This document shows positions 27,094-36,662 of a stretch of DNA of 64,000 nucleotides, in pieces; position 1 is the stretch's first letter, and each line of letters opens with the position of its first letter. Under the pieces are notes generated by a model. That model ran no database searches. It had not been told where the DNA came from and saw only the letters and a list, made by a program, of their open reading frames with translations. Origin of the DNA: Chryseobacterium sp. KACC 21268. GTDB lineage: Bacteria; Bacteroidota; Bacteroidia; Flavobacteriales; Weeksellaceae. The translations under genes and the position numbers were made by a program. Where the stretch lies: positions 2,294,001 to 2,358,000 of the forward strand of contig CP117875.1 of the NCBI GenBank assembly GCA_028736075.1. The letters are read 5' to 3'.

Positions 27094-28634
27094 AAAAGAA
27101 GAGAATTAAAATAAATTCATTTCTTACTGAAAGAAAGGATCGTTTTAAACCTGGAGAAGCAAATAGCTTAGGATTAAGACGTGTAAACAAGATTGATTTC
27201 TTCGGGAAAATTCATTTAACTGATCATAGGCATACCCGAACAAACATGATTCTGGTTAAAAAAGGCGATTTACTAATGTCAGGGATTAATGCGGAGAAAG
27301 GATCTATTACCGTTTACGAACTTGAAGAAGATGCAATTGCGACCATACACTATTCTTCTTATATTTACAATAAAGAATTAATAAACATAGAATACCTTAA
27401 ATGGTTTTTAAAAAGCAATATATTTAAGAATATTTTAATATCACAATCAGGGAGTGGTATAAAAAGTGAATTAAAGGCAAATCAATTTTTAAATTTAGAA
27501 ATTGACTTACCATCTATGGAAGACCAATTGCTTATTATTAATCAGATATTTAAAACTAATCAAGAGATACAAAAATTAAATAGTTTAATTAATGAGAATA
27601 AAAATTTATTATTTAAGCTTCAAGAATCAATTCTTCAAGAATCAATTCGAGGTAAATTGACTGAAGACTGGCGTCAACAAAATCTCTCTTCCAATTCAGC
27701 AAATCAACTGCTAGTGGATATTCAAGCTGAGAAGAAAAAACTAATTGAGGATGGGAAAATTAAAAAAGAAAAACCGCTACCCTTAATAAAAAAAGAAGAA
27801 ATAACTTTTGATATTCCAAAAAGCTGGGTATACACCAGATTAGGTGAAATTATAAATTTAAAGTCTGGGCAGGACTTGAAGGCCAACCAATACTCCGATT
27901 TTGAAAGTTCAGGGATACCTTATATCACAGGTGCAAGTAATTTAGAAAAGGAAAAGTTAATAATCAATAGATGGACTAATACTCCAAAATCTTTTGCTTA
28001 TCAAGGTGACTTACTAATTACGTGTAAAGGTTCAGGAGTAGGTAAGATGGGATGGATGAACGTAGAAAAAGCTCATATTGCACGGCAATTAATGGCAATA
28101 AGAGGGGTGATTTGTTCTCAAGAATTTGTGAAACATATTCTTGATGCAAATATTTATATTATAAAGCATAAAGCAAATGGAGTAATTCCAGGTATTGATA
28201 GAAAGACTATTTTAGAAATTATTATTGGTGTTCCTCCAATAGAAGAGCAAAAAATTATAGTTAAGAAAGTTACTAAATTAAATATGCTCTGTTTAGAATT
28301 AGAAAATGCAATACGTGAATGTGAAATAGGTTCGAAACATTTATTAGAAGTAGTTTTATCAGAATTACTAGAAGAAGAAACTGATTATTTAAAAACAGAA
28401 AAGGCTGTTACTACAAATAATTTAATAAGAAAAATAAAATACGACAGCAATACAACACTTATGGAACTAGTAGATTTATTGAAGAAGCACGGAAGATTAC
28501 ACGCTGAAGATCTTTGGAAAATGTCAAAATTTCCAGATGACATCGATAAGTTCTATGCTGAACTTAAACATCAAATTGAAAACCAGAAAGCAATTAAGGA
28601 AAGTACTGAAAAAGGGTATTTGGAACTACAATGA
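27090..28634 (+). CDS. hsdS: Type I specificity subunit HsdS with an extra C-terminal region
   Basis: The 514-residue protein has two target recognition domains, around 1-185 and 235-410. Each ends in a conserved helix region: ESILQESIRGKLTEDWRQQ near 175-193 is the classic junction after TRD1, and PPIEEQKIIVKKVTKLN follows TRD2. Residues 415-514 add a helical tail (TLMELVDLLKKHGRLHAEDL) not required in standard HsdS; it could link to the downstream ATPase. The second TRD begins with IPKSWVYTRLGEIINLKSGQ. Start and stop both overlap neighbours by ATGA. Confidence 0.92.
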   Translation: MKKKRIKINSFLTERKDRFKPGEANSLGLRRVNKIDFFGKIHLTDHRHTRTNMILVKKGDLLMSGINAEKGSITVYELEEDAIATIHYSSYIYNKELINIEYLKWFLKSNIFKNILISQSGSGIKSELKANQFLNLEIDLPSMEDQLLIINQIFKTNQEIQKLNSLINENKNLLFKLQESILQESIRGKLTEDWRQQNLSSNSANQLLVDIQAEKKKLIEDGKIKKEKPLPLIKKEEITFDIPKSWVYTRLGEIINLKSGQDLKANQYSDFESSGIPYITGASNLEKEKLIINRWTNTPKSFAYQGDLLITCKGSGVGKMGWMNVEKAHIARQLMAIRGVICSQEFVKHILDANIYIIKHKANGVIPGIDRKTILEIIIGVPPIEEQKIIVKKVTKLNMLCLELENAIRECEIGSKHLLEVVLSELLEEETDYLKTEKAVTTNNLIRKIKYDSNTTLMELVDLLKKHGRLHAEDLWKMSKFPDDIDKFYAELKHQIENQKAIKESTEKGYLELQ

Positions 28635-30229
28635 AAATAGATAAAGTTTACATAGACAATTTTAAAAATCTGCACGATTTTTTTATTGATATTAATGAAA
28701 CAAAATTGCATACGGTTTTGTTAGGGCAAAATGCTGCAGGTAAATCTAATTTTATTGAAGCAATTGTTTTAATTTTCAGAGATTTAGATCATGAGAATGA
28801 AACTTCTTTTAATTACGAAATCCAATATAAATGTAGTGGTAATTTTATAAAAGCAATTGGAGGACCAAAAGTAAAGGGAAAGTATCAGTTATTTTTGGGT
28901 ATCAATGATAGTAATTCTATAAAATATTCAAATAAGCCCCTATCAAAAACTTTGCTTAAAAAGAATAAGGATAATTATCTACCAAAACATGTCTTTTCAT
29001 ATTACTCTGGTGTTAGTAATAGATTACTTGAACATTTTGATAGGCATCAAGTTAGGTTTAGAGATGATTTACTAAATGGTATTGATCATCCAATTAGAAA
29101 ATTATTTTATGCAAGGCATATTCATAGTCATTTTGTCTTAATGGCCTTTTTCTCCTTCAGTGATTTAAAAATTCAAAATTTTTTAAATGAATATTTAGAT
29201 ATAATTGGGTTGGAATCTGTTCTTTTTGTATTCAAAGAACCCAATTGGAAAAGAAATAAAGATCCTAAAGATTTTTGGGGTGCAAAGGGGCTGGTGAGAA
29301 ATTTTTTAAAAGAACTTTGGGAAATTTCTATGGCTCCTATTATTACAACAGAGTCAATTAGAGTTGATTTTGTTAAAAAATCTAGTCAGCAACAAATGCA
29401 TCTATTTGTTTCTAATGAAGATAAATTACAAAAGCTTGCTGACAAGTATAGTAACCACTCCTTATTTTTTAAAATTTTAGAAAGTACATACGTTTCTGAC
29501 CTTATAGAGGAAGTGCGTATAAAAGTTAAAAAGAAAAACATAGATGGTACAATTACTTTTAAGGAGCTATCTGAAGGTGAACAACAATTATTGACAGTTC
29601 TTGGATTAATTAGGTTCACTAAAGAAAATGAGTCTCTTTTTTTGCTTGATGAGCCAGATACACACTTAAATCCCTTATGGAAGTGGAAGTATATGAATTT
29701 ATTAGAGGACGTTGTGGATGAAAATGATCAATCACAAATTCTTTTAACTACACATGATCCATTAGTCATAGGAGGATTAACTAAAGAAGAAATAAGAGTG
29801 TTTCAATCTGTTAAAAAAAATGATGAGGAGGGAAAAGAATATCAAAAAGTTGAAACCTTTGAGCCTGATTTTGATCCTAAAGGATTAGGAGTTGCCGGAA
29901 TTCTAACTAGTGAGCTTTTTAATTTACCAGCGGCAATGGACGAGGACACTTATCTAGATTTGCACCGTAAAAGGGAATTGGAACTATTAAGAAGGGAGGG
30001 TAAGTTAAACGAGGCTGAGAGTACAGAACTTCAAAATTTGAGTACTAACTTATCCAGATTAGGTTTTGATAAAGTTCAAAGAGATCCTTTATATGATAAA
30101 TTCATCAAAGCTGTCTATAAAAATCCTGATTTAAAAAAAGCGCCTTCAAATTTTGAGGAGAGAACACTTCAAAATGAAACAATGGCAGAGTTAATTAAAC
30201 AGATTATGGATGAAGAAAAAAGACTATGA
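28631..30229 (+). CDS. AAA/ABC-type ATPase, PtuA (Septu)-like
   Basis: A 532-residue RecF/OLD-like ATPase: Walker A LGQNAAGKSN (31-40), signature LSEGEQQ (313-319), Walker B LFLLDEPD (336-343) and switch TTHDP with His375. A helical C-terminal tail of about 130 residues (RKRELELLRREGKLNEAEST) resembles the tail of PtuA proteins from Septu systems. It overlaps hsdS and the HNH gene by four bases each, so all four proteins are probably made together. Inference: it controls the HNH nuclease, perhaps in response to unmethylated sites seen by HsdMS. Confidence 0.85.
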   Translation: MKIDKVYIDNFKNLHDFFIDINETKLHTVLLGQNAAGKSNFIEAIVLIFRDLDHENETSFNYEIQYKCSGNFIKAIGGPKVKGKYQLFLGINDSNSIKYSNKPLSKTLLKKNKDNYLPKHVFSYYSGVSNRLLEHFDRHQVRFRDDLLNGIDHPIRKLFYARHIHSHFVLMAFFSFSDLKIQNFLNEYLDIIGLESVLFVFKEPNWKRNKDPKDFWGAKGLVRNFLKELWEISMAPIITTESIRVDFVKKSSQQQMHLFVSNEDKLQKLADKYSNHSLFFKILESTYVSDLIEEVRIKVKKKNIDGTITFKELSEGEQQLLTVLGLIRFTKENESLFLLDEPDTHLNPLWKWKYMNLLEDVVDENDQSQILLTTHDPLVIGGLTKEEIRVFQSVKKNDEEGKEYQKVETFEPDFDPKGLGVAGILTSELFNLPAAMDEDTYLDLHRKRELELLRREGKLNEAESTELQNLSTNLSRLGFDKVQRDPLYDKFIKAVYKNPDLKKAPSNFEERTLQNETMAELIKQIMDEEKRL

Positions 30230-31068
30230 GGTATATTGACCTGAAGAAAATCGAGCTTCCAACAGGTTGGTTGGATAAGGCCAAAAATCTACACGAACAA
30301 TTAATTGCAGTTGAGTCCGAAGAAGCTCGTGAAGATATTATAGATAAAAATCAAATTTGGAGAGATCTATTTGTACCCTTGCACAATTTGTCCAATGGAA
30401 AATGTTGGTATTCAGAAGCTCTAGATGTAATGTCCGATAGGGATATTGATCATTTCCGGCCAAAAGGAAAAGCAAAGAATGTTGATGGCATCTTTAGAGC
30501 AAATGAGGAGGGTTATTGGTGGCTTTGCTATGATTATGAAAATTATAGATTTAGTAGCCAGTATAGTAATGAATTGAGAAAGGACAAATTTAATCCTGAA
30601 AAGAACACCGGAGGCAAATGGCATTATTTTCCGCTATTTGAAAATAGTGCAGTAGCAAAGATTAAAGGAAGGTGCAAAGATGAAGAAATAATGCTTTTGG
30701 ATCCTTGCGACGAGGATGACCCTTATTTATTAACATTTGACTCAAGAGGCAAAGCCATACCGAATTCCGCAGCTATAATGGGTGAAAATGATAAAATTCG
30801 TGTCCTGACTTCAATAAGATTGTATCATCTCGATCATACACCTTTAGAAGAACTAAGAGAAAGAACTTGGGATTTTTGTCAAAGAATGATTGACGAAATT
30901 AGAAAGATTTCAACTATTAAAGGTAGTCCCTCAGTTACTGATATTGGGAGGGTGAAATTTTTAAAAAATGAAATAAGACGAATTATGCATAGAACTGAAC
31001 CTTTATCTGCTGTAGCGATTGCATGTTGTGAAGAAAATGGATTATCAATTTTAACTGAAAGAAGATGA
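30226..31068 (+). CDS. HNH-type nuclease, PtuB (Septu)-like
   Basis: The 280-residue protein has an HNH-like core in residues 52-80: NLSNGKCWYSEA (Cys60) and DRDIDHFRPKGKA with His76, the same DHFRPK pattern seen in PtuB and retron-associated nucleases. Most relatives have CxYC at the first site; here the second Cys is Ser63, so the zinc finger may be altered. FNPEKNTGGKWHYFPLFE near 115 fits the second half of the fold. It is the last gene of the hsdM-hsdS-ATPase-HNH operon. DNA cleavage is expected from the family. Confidence 0.78.
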   Translation: MRYIDLKKIELPTGWLDKAKNLHEQLIAVESEEAREDIIDKNQIWRDLFVPLHNLSNGKCWYSEALDVMSDRDIDHFRPKGKAKNVDGIFRANEEGYWWLCYDYENYRFSSQYSNELRKDKFNPEKNTGGKWHYFPLFENSAVAKIKGRCKDEEIMLLDPCDEDDPYLLTFDSRGKAIPNSAAIMGENDKIRVLTSIRLYHLDHTPLEELRERTWDFCQRMIDEIRKISTIKGSPSVTDIGRVKFLKNEIRRIMHRTEPLSAVAIACCEENGLSILTERR

Positions 31069-31224
31069 CGGTTTATTAAGAAGTATAACGATCTCGCAAA
31101 ATGAATAAGTAAAGTCTAAAGATATAATTAATTGTCACAGCAATAATTAGGATTAACTATAATATTACAAGTTATTTTAAGTCAGAATAATATATCATAA
31201 TTTTAAAATCCCCTCAGTTACATA

Positions 31225-31554
31225 CTAACTAATTTTAAGTATTTCTTCTCTGAATTTAGTAACATGCTTTTCTGAAAGTTTATCATAAATTTCAGCAAAA
31301 TCAGTCATTGTATAACCCATTGATTCAACAATAAGAACGATAGTTGCCATCGTTGACCTTTTCTTTCCGCTAAAAGCACTATTTACTGTGGCTTTGGTCA
31401 ATTCTGAGTTAGAGTTAGCAGATATTTTATCATAACTATTGACAATATCTACACTACTATCAGCCTTCGCTGACGAAATCTTATTGATACTAAGAATTTT
31501 ACGCAAAGTAATTGCGGTTTTTATAATTACAATTTTTTCACTTTCCTTAATCAT
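31225..31554 (-). CDS. Small XRE-like helix-turn-helix protein
   Basis: About 109 residues from the ATG at 31554 (the frame is open six codons further, to 31572). The C-terminal half, AFSGKKRSTMATIVLIVESM then TMTDFAEIYDKLSE, resembles short Bacteroidota HTH regulators found on mobile DNA. It faces the end of the hsd operon and may regulate a neighbouring unit. Family is from pattern only. Confidence 0.5.
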   Translation of the reverse strand: MIKESEKIVIIKTAITLRKILSINKISSAKADSSVDIVNSYDKISANSNSELTKATVNSAFSGKKRSTMATIVLIVESMGYTMTDFAEIYDKLSEKHVTKFREEILKIS

Positions 31555-31594
31555 AAATGCAATTAAGCACATAATGAAAAATAATTTGGTATAG

Positions 31595-31627
31595 TTTTGT
31601 ATACCGAATAAGTTTTTCTTATCTTTG
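31595..31627 (+). promoter_or_regulatory. Complete Bacteroidota promoter of the SusC/SusD operon leader
   Basis: TTTTG at 31595-31599 and TATCTTTG at 31620-31627 are separated by 20 bases, the expected -33/-7 spacing. Transcription from here would give a leader of about 580 nt before the SusC start at 32213. Confidence 0.65.
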
Positions 31628-31707
31628 TATTACAAGTTACTTAAGTGTAATTTTGCGAAACTTCAAAAAATATTAGAAGCTATTCGCTTAGAATCTCGTA
31701 TCAGAAA

Positions 31708-31798
31708 ACTGCCAATTTTCAAATAGCAACGAGAGGATAAGTAGAAGGCTCACGACTTAGGCGTGGGCTCTCTTATCTGTTGCTATGGGTATGGCAGT
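31708..31798 (+). ncRNA. Nested four-helix RNA hairpin in the SusC leader
   Basis: Four helices nest in order: ACTGCCA (31708) with TGGCAGT (31792), TAGCAAC (31724) with GTTGCTA (31779), GATAAG (31736) with CTTATC (31772), and GCTCACG (31748) with CGTGGGC (31762; one G-U). An extra AGA/TCT may stack inside. Twenty-seven pairs in 91 bases with symmetrical internal loops is far beyond chance. I cannot assign it to a known RNA family. Confidence 0.7.
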
Positions 31799-32128
31799 AC
31801 CTCTGATGCGGATAATGTAGAGTTCTACGCCGTTTTATTTCCAATGTTGTCCGACACTCTCTAAACCCTAAGCTGCTTTCTAAAATATAGTATCAGACTG
31901 TACGATACAATGGGGTGTACAACTCATTGCGGCTTTAAAGCTTACGCGGGACACAAATTTCATTAATATTAATTTTTTAAAATGTGCTGGGGTAGTAGGC
32001 TTTGATATCCTTACTGAGTCCTCCTTCCAAGCATCATCGCAGTAAACTATGTCTATGCTAAAAATAAAACTGAATTTTTAAGAAACAGATAGTATAAGAT
32101 AGAAGAAACTAGCCATAGAAACAAGAAA

Positions 32129-32180
32129 GCCCTCTTAGCACTATGAGTATTGTGGAATTTACGCAGTGCAGAAGAGAGCC
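32129..32180 (+). promoter_or_regulatory. Second leader hairpin, able to pair with the first
   Basis: GC, CTCTT and GCACT pair with AGTGC, AAGAG and GC around a 22-base loop. In addition AAGAGAGCC at 32172-32180 is exactly complementary to GGCTCTCTT at 31766-31774 in the first hairpin, so two mutually exclusive folds are possible. Confidence 0.5.
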
Positions 32181-32212
32181 TAAAATTTAACGAATTAAAT
32201 CTATTCAAAAGT

Positions 32213-35200
32213 ATGAAAAAAAACTTTTGCAGCCTAAGTCATATCCAATTGGCTTTTGGCTTCACCTTGCTCGCCTCCGGCGTAGCAATAGGGCAGATGC
32301 GTGTTATTACAGGCACTGTTACAGATAATACTAATAATAAACCTATTTCAGGGGTAAGTGTACTTCAGGAGGGTAGTGATACGGTTGCTACTACTAATAG
32401 TTCAGGTATTTATAGGGTTCAGGTATCGGGTAATAATCCTGTCCTTGTCTTTAAGCATCCTGATTATCCTGACCGAAAAGTTTCTTTAGGAGACAGAGTA
32501 TCTTTTGATGTATCATTGGGTAATGAGAATGGGAATGGGAAAAAGAATGAAAATGAGAAAGCAATAGAGGAGGTGGTTCTTAATGCAGGGTATTATAAGG
32601 TTCGGGATAAGGAGAGAACAGGAAGTATTTCTCGGGTTTCAGCAAAGGATATTGAGAATCAGCCTGTCACCAACGTTCTTGCTTCAGCACAGGGTAGAAT
32701 GAGCGGGGTTTCGATCACTCAGAATTCAGGAACGCCGGGAGGTGGTTTTGATATTCAGATCAGAGGGAAGAACAGCATCCGTCGTGAAGGGAATGAACCT
32801 TTGTACATTATTGATGGTGTGCCTATCCTTTCTGAATCGCCTTCTGCTTATAGTGCGACGATCCTTCCGTATGGATCGATAAGCCCGCTGAATGCGATCA
32901 ATCCCAATGATGTTGAGAGTTTTGAGGTATTGAAAGATGCTGATGCGACCGCAATTTATGGGAGTCGTGGAGCTAATGGGGTCATTATCGTGACCACGAA
33001 GAAGGGTAGGAAAGGAAGGTCTGAGCTGAAGCTCAATACTTCCTATTCCATTAGTACTGTTGCCAATCGTCTAAAGATGATGAATACACCGGAGTATTTG
33101 GGAATGCGGAGACAGGCTTTTCAGAATGATGGGATCACTGCTATTCCTGCAATTGCATATGATCTGAATACCTGGAGTCAGGAACGGTATACAGACTGGC
33201 AGAGGGACCTGATCGGTAATAATGCTGATGCTTCTGTGGTTCGATTATCATTAAGCGGTGGTTCTGATAATACTTCTTATCTCATCAGTTACGGACATCA
33301 GGAACAATCTACGGTCTATCCGGCAGGATTTCAGTATAAGACCAATAATTTGACAGGGAATTTTAGTTATCGGAGTCCTGACCGAAAACTGGAGGTCAAT
33401 CTGACCAATACCGTTTCTTTTCAGGATAATAATGTGGTGAATGATGATCTGACCAAGAGAAGTTTGACTTTGAGCCCTAATGCTCCGGAACTGTATAATG
33501 CTGATGGGTCTCTGAACTGGGAGAACAATACGTTTACCAATCCTGTTGCATCATTTGTAAGTGAATATTTGAATACATCAAGTTTTATCAATACAGGGAC
33601 GCAGTTGTCTTATCAGCTGTTTCCGTTTGTTTCTTTGAAATTTAGCGGAGGAATGACCTTTAACAATTTTGAGGAATATTCCCTGAAACCGCATACGATG
33701 TACAATCCTTCATTCGGGCTTGATAGTTCGAGCTCTAATTCTTCGAAAAACAACAGTTCAAGTTTTTCCTACATCCTTGAACCGCAGATTGTCGGGGATT
33801 ACAGTTGGAATGACCACAGTGTTGAAATGCTGATCGGTGCGACCTTGCAGCAGTCGGAAACTAAATCCGGAACAATACAGGGCTATGGTTTTGAAAGCAA
33901 TGCGCTCATAAGAAATATTGCGGCTGCTAAGACAAAAGTGATCGGCGATCAGGTCAACAACCAGTATAACTATACGGCTGTTTTTGCAAGATTGAACTAT
34001 AAATATCTGAAAAGATATATTGTGAATGTGACAGGGAGAAGAGATGGTTCCAGCCGTTTCGGACCGAGTAACCGTTTTGGGAATTTTGGAGCGGTGGGTG
34101 CTGCGTGGCTGGTCTCGGAAGAACCGTGGATTAAAAATATATCCTGGCTGAGCCTTGCCAAGATCAGGGGAAGCATCGGGACTTCAGGAAACGACAGGAT
34201 AGGGGATTACCAGTATCTGGATACTTACACCGTCTCAACCAATATTTATAATAATACCACAGGGCTAAATCCTTCAAGATTGTATAATCCGAACTTTAGT
34301 TGGGAGAAGACTTTGAAGAAAGAAGTGGCGGCGGAATTTTCATTGTTCAAAAACCGCTGGAATCTGTCGGCTGCCTATTATGAGAATACCTCATCGAATC
34401 AGTTGGTGGGAATCCCACTGCCTGCAACGACGGGTTTTCCGAGTATTCAGTCCAACCTGCCTGCAAAGGTTCAGAATACAGGCTGGGAGTTTGAAACGTC
34501 TGTTCAGGTGTTGAGAAACTCTAAGTTTAGGTATGATACCTCCTTTAACCTATCGATTCCCAACAGCAAACTTCTGGAATTTCCGAATCTTGAAGGCTCT
34601 ACCTATGCCAATCAGTATGTGATCGGTTATCCCACATCTTTGGTAAAGGTCTATCAGTATGAAGGCATCAATCCACAGACCGGGCTTTACCAGTTCAAGG
34701 ATTTTAATGGTGACGGAAAAATATCGTCACCTGATGACAATAAAGTGATCGAAAGAATTGGAATGCGGTTCTTTGGAGGGTGGTCAAATAATGTAAGTTA
34801 TGGTCCCTGGTCAGCATCGTTCCTGTGGTATTTTGTAAAGCAGAGAAACTGGAACTATAACAAGCAGATGGTCATTCCGGGTTCTATGAACAACCAGCCT
34901 GTTGAGGTTTTAGATGTCTGGTCTGCTTCCAATCCTTCGGGAACTTATATGCCTTACAGTTCAGGGAGTGTTGCGGCAAAAACGTCTGCACATTCGTTCT
35001 TTCAGAATTCTACCGCAGCGATTGGGGATGCCTCGTTTATCCGGTTGAAAAATGTACAGATCAATTACAGGATTCCTGTGCGGGAGTTTGGGATAAAAGA
35101 GGCAATGATCTATGTGCAGGGACAGAATCTGTTGACGATCACCAAGTATTTTGGATTAGACCCTGAGTTCGTCCTCAATGGATTTTTGCCACCGCTGAAA

Positions 35201-35233
35201 ACGTATTCGGTGGGTTTTCAGATAACATTTTAA
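32213..35233 (+). CDS. SusC/RagA-type TonB-dependent outer membrane transporter
   Basis: The protein (1006 residues from this start) carries a signal peptide (LAFGFTLLASGVAIGQ) and a carboxypeptidase-regulatory-like domain (VITGTVTDNTNNKPISGVSV). A TonB-box-like EEVVLNAGYYKV follows, then the plug (GRMSGVSITQNSG, IRGKNSIRREGNEPLYIIDG, NPNDVESFEVLKDADATAIY, GSRGANGVIIVTTKKG) and a beta-barrel ending in aromatic Phe. It imports glycans, peptides or other bulky ligands with SusD and TonB energy. ATG 32213 is chosen because it begins the signal peptide; an in-frame ATG lies at 32150. The acid/sugar specificity is unknown; the S9 peptidase downstream suggests peptides. Confidence 0.93.
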   Translation: MKKNFCSLSHIQLAFGFTLLASGVAIGQMRVITGTVTDNTNNKPISGVSVLQEGSDTVATTNSSGIYRVQVSGNNPVLVFKHPDYPDRKVSLGDRVSFDVSLGNENGNGKKNENEKAIEEVVLNAGYYKVRDKERTGSISRVSAKDIENQPVTNVLASAQGRMSGVSITQNSGTPGGGFDIQIRGKNSIRREGNEPLYIIDGVPILSESPSAYSATILPYGSISPLNAINPNDVESFEVLKDADATAIYGSRGANGVIIVTTKKGRKGRSELKLNTSYSISTVANRLKMMNTPEYLGMRRQAFQNDGITAIPAIAYDLNTWSQERYTDWQRDLIGNNADASVVRLSLSGGSDNTSYLISYGHQEQSTVYPAGFQYKTNNLTGNFSYRSPDRKLEVNLTNTVSFQDNNVVNDDLTKRSLTLSPNAPELYNADGSLNWENNTFTNPVASFVSEYLNTSSFINTGTQLSYQLFPFVSLKFSGGMTFNNFEEYSLKPHTMYNPSFGLDSSSSNSSKNNSSSFSYILEPQIVGDYSWNDHSVEMLIGATLQQSETKSGTIQGYGFESNALIRNIAAAKTKVIGDQVNNQYNYTAVFARLNYKYLKRYIVNVTGRRDGSSRFGPSNRFGNFGAVGAAWLVSEEPWIKNISWLSLAKIRGSIGTSGNDRIGDYQYLDTYTVSTNIYNNTTGLNPSRLYNPNFSWEKTLKKEVAAEFSLFKNRWNLSAAYYENTSSNQLVGIPLPATTGFPSIQSNLPAKVQNTGWEFETSVQVLRNSKFRYDTSFNLSIPNSKLLEFPNLEGSTYANQYVIGYPTSLVKVYQYEGINPQTGLYQFKDFNGDGKISSPDDNKVIERIGMRFFGGWSNNVSYGPWSASFLWYFVKQRNWNYNKQMVIPGSMNNQPVEVLDVWSASNPSGTYMPYSSGSVAAKTSAHSFFQNSTAAIGDASFIRLKNVQINYRIPVREFGIKEAMIYVQGQNLLTITKYFGLDPEFVLNGFLPPLKTYSVGFQITF

Positions 35234-35276
35234 TGACAGTTTTTTGAGCGGTCAGATAACAACCTAAATTAAAATT

Positions 35277-36662
35277 ATGACAACAAAAATAAAATATAAG
35301 ATAGTAACAGCTCTTTTAACTGCTGTTTTATTATTCAATATGTCCTGTGAAAAATTCATAGAAACAGATTTTCCATCCAATCAGATTCCTACACAACTGG
35401 TGTTTGAGGATGAGCAGACTGCGGATGCTGCTTTGGCAGGTTTGTATTCCGGACTATGGACAAATTCTATGTTTTCAGGAGGCATCGACGGGATGGGTGC
35501 ATTGCTGGGAACCTACGCCGATGACCTGAACTGTGTCTACACCAGTTCTTCCAATGGGGCACTCGATCTGTTCAACAACCAGCAGATCCCGACCAATACT
35601 GCCGTTACTTCATTCTGGACCTATGCCTATCAGCAGATCTATGCTGCCAACAGCATTATTGAAGGGGCGAAGAATTCAAAAACGCTTTCCGGTGCGGTGA
35701 AGGACAGAATCAGGGGGGAAGCGCTTTTTGTCAGATCATTGCTTTATATGCAGTTGTATCAGATCTTTGATGAAATACCTTATACCGATACAACAGATTA
35801 TGTTGTGAACAGTACCCTTGGAAGAATGCCCAAAGATGAATTTCTTACCAAGATCGAGACTGACCTCTCTGAGACAGTCAATCTATTGCCTTCAGCTTAC
35901 AAGAATACAGAAAGGATTTATCCTAATAAGTATGCAGGATATATGGCACTTGCAAAAATGAAGATGTTGCTGAAAAAATGGGAGGAAGCAGATGTTCTTT
36001 GTTTCACCATTATGCAGAACTCTGCTTATGTTTATCAGACGGATATGACAAAGGTCTTTCAGAAAAGTGGGTCTCATATTATCTGGCAGCTTAAGCCGAA
36101 GAATAACAATGATGCCACAAAAGAAGCTTCACTGTACACTTTTACAGGAGCTCCGACATCATTTGTACTAAGACCTGATCTGGTCAGTTCATTTTCTACA
36201 ACCGACCTGCGCCGTCAGAACTATATGGCAGCAGTCCCTTTCGGACAGCAGACGAATTACCGTTCTGCAAAATATAAGAACCAAGCTGTTAATAATCCTA
36301 CAGAATATTCAATCATTTACCGCCTGGATGAGGTCTATCTGATGCAGGCAGAAATCCTCACTGAACTGAACAGGGCTTCAGAAGCGATCCCGCTGATCAA
36401 CAGATCAAGACAGCGTGCAGGGCTTACTGCATTGAGCATTACATTATCTCCAAATGACGTCAAGATCCAGATGCGTGAAGAAAAAAGGAGAGAGTTTTTT
36501 ACAGAACACGGCATCCGTTTTTTTGATCTGAAGCGATGGGGACTGCTGGATCAGCTGGTTACTGTAAAACCAAATTGGAAAAGTTTTCATTTAAACTGGC
36601 CGCTGCCTCAAAAAGAACTGCTTCTGAATCCGAAGCTTAATCCACAGAATACAGGTTACTAA
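35277..36662 (+). CDS. SusD/RagB-type outer membrane lipoprotein
   Basis: A 461-residue lipoprotein with lipobox ending at Cys24 (LLFNMSCEKF). The SusD fold is shown by the N-terminal NQIPTQLVFEDEQTADAAL motif, the TPR-like helices (FVRSLLYMQLYQIFDEIPY) and the C-terminal EEKRREFFTEHGIRFFDLKR, a hallmark of the family. It caps the SusC barrel and binds substrate at the cell surface. It follows SusC after 43 bases, and its TAA overlaps the ATG of the peptidase gene (TAATG). Confidence 0.93.
   Translation: MTTKIKYKIVTALLTAVLLFNMSCEKFIETDFPSNQIPTQLVFEDEQTADAALAGLYSGLWTNSMFSGGIDGMGALLGTYADDLNCVYTSSSNGALDLFNNQQIPTNTAVTSFWTYAYQQIYAANSIIEGAKNSKTLSGAVKDRIRGEALFVRSLLYMQLYQIFDEIPYTDTTDYVVNSTLGRMPKDEFLTKIETDLSETVNLLPSAYKNTERIYPNKYAGYMALAKMKMLLKKWEEADVLCFTIMQNSAYVYQTDMTKVFQKSGSHIIWQLKPKNNNDATKEASLYTFTGAPTSFVLRPDLVSSFSTTDLRRQNYMAAVPFGQQTNYRSAKYKNQAVNNPTEYSIIYRLDEVYLMQAEILTELNRASEAIPLINRSRQRAGLTALSITLSPNDVKIQMREEKRREFFTEHGIRFFDLKRWGLLDQLVTVKPNWKSFHLNWPLPQKELLLNPKLNPQNTGY

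Larger units (their letters stand above)
31628..32212 (+). other. Long untranslated leader of the SusC operon
   Basis: About 580 bases with no gene. It contains the nested hairpin at 31708-31798, a second hairpin at 32129-32180 ending 33 bases before the SusC ATG, and a perfect 9-base complementarity between the two. The frame upstream of SusC is open to an ATG at 32150, inside the second hairpin, but the signal peptide begins at 32213. Confidence 0.6.

Noticed and set aside
31628-32212. Group II intron or retron for the structured leader
   Set aside because: No GUGYG-type 5' end, no recognisable domain V, and no reverse transcriptase gene nearby.
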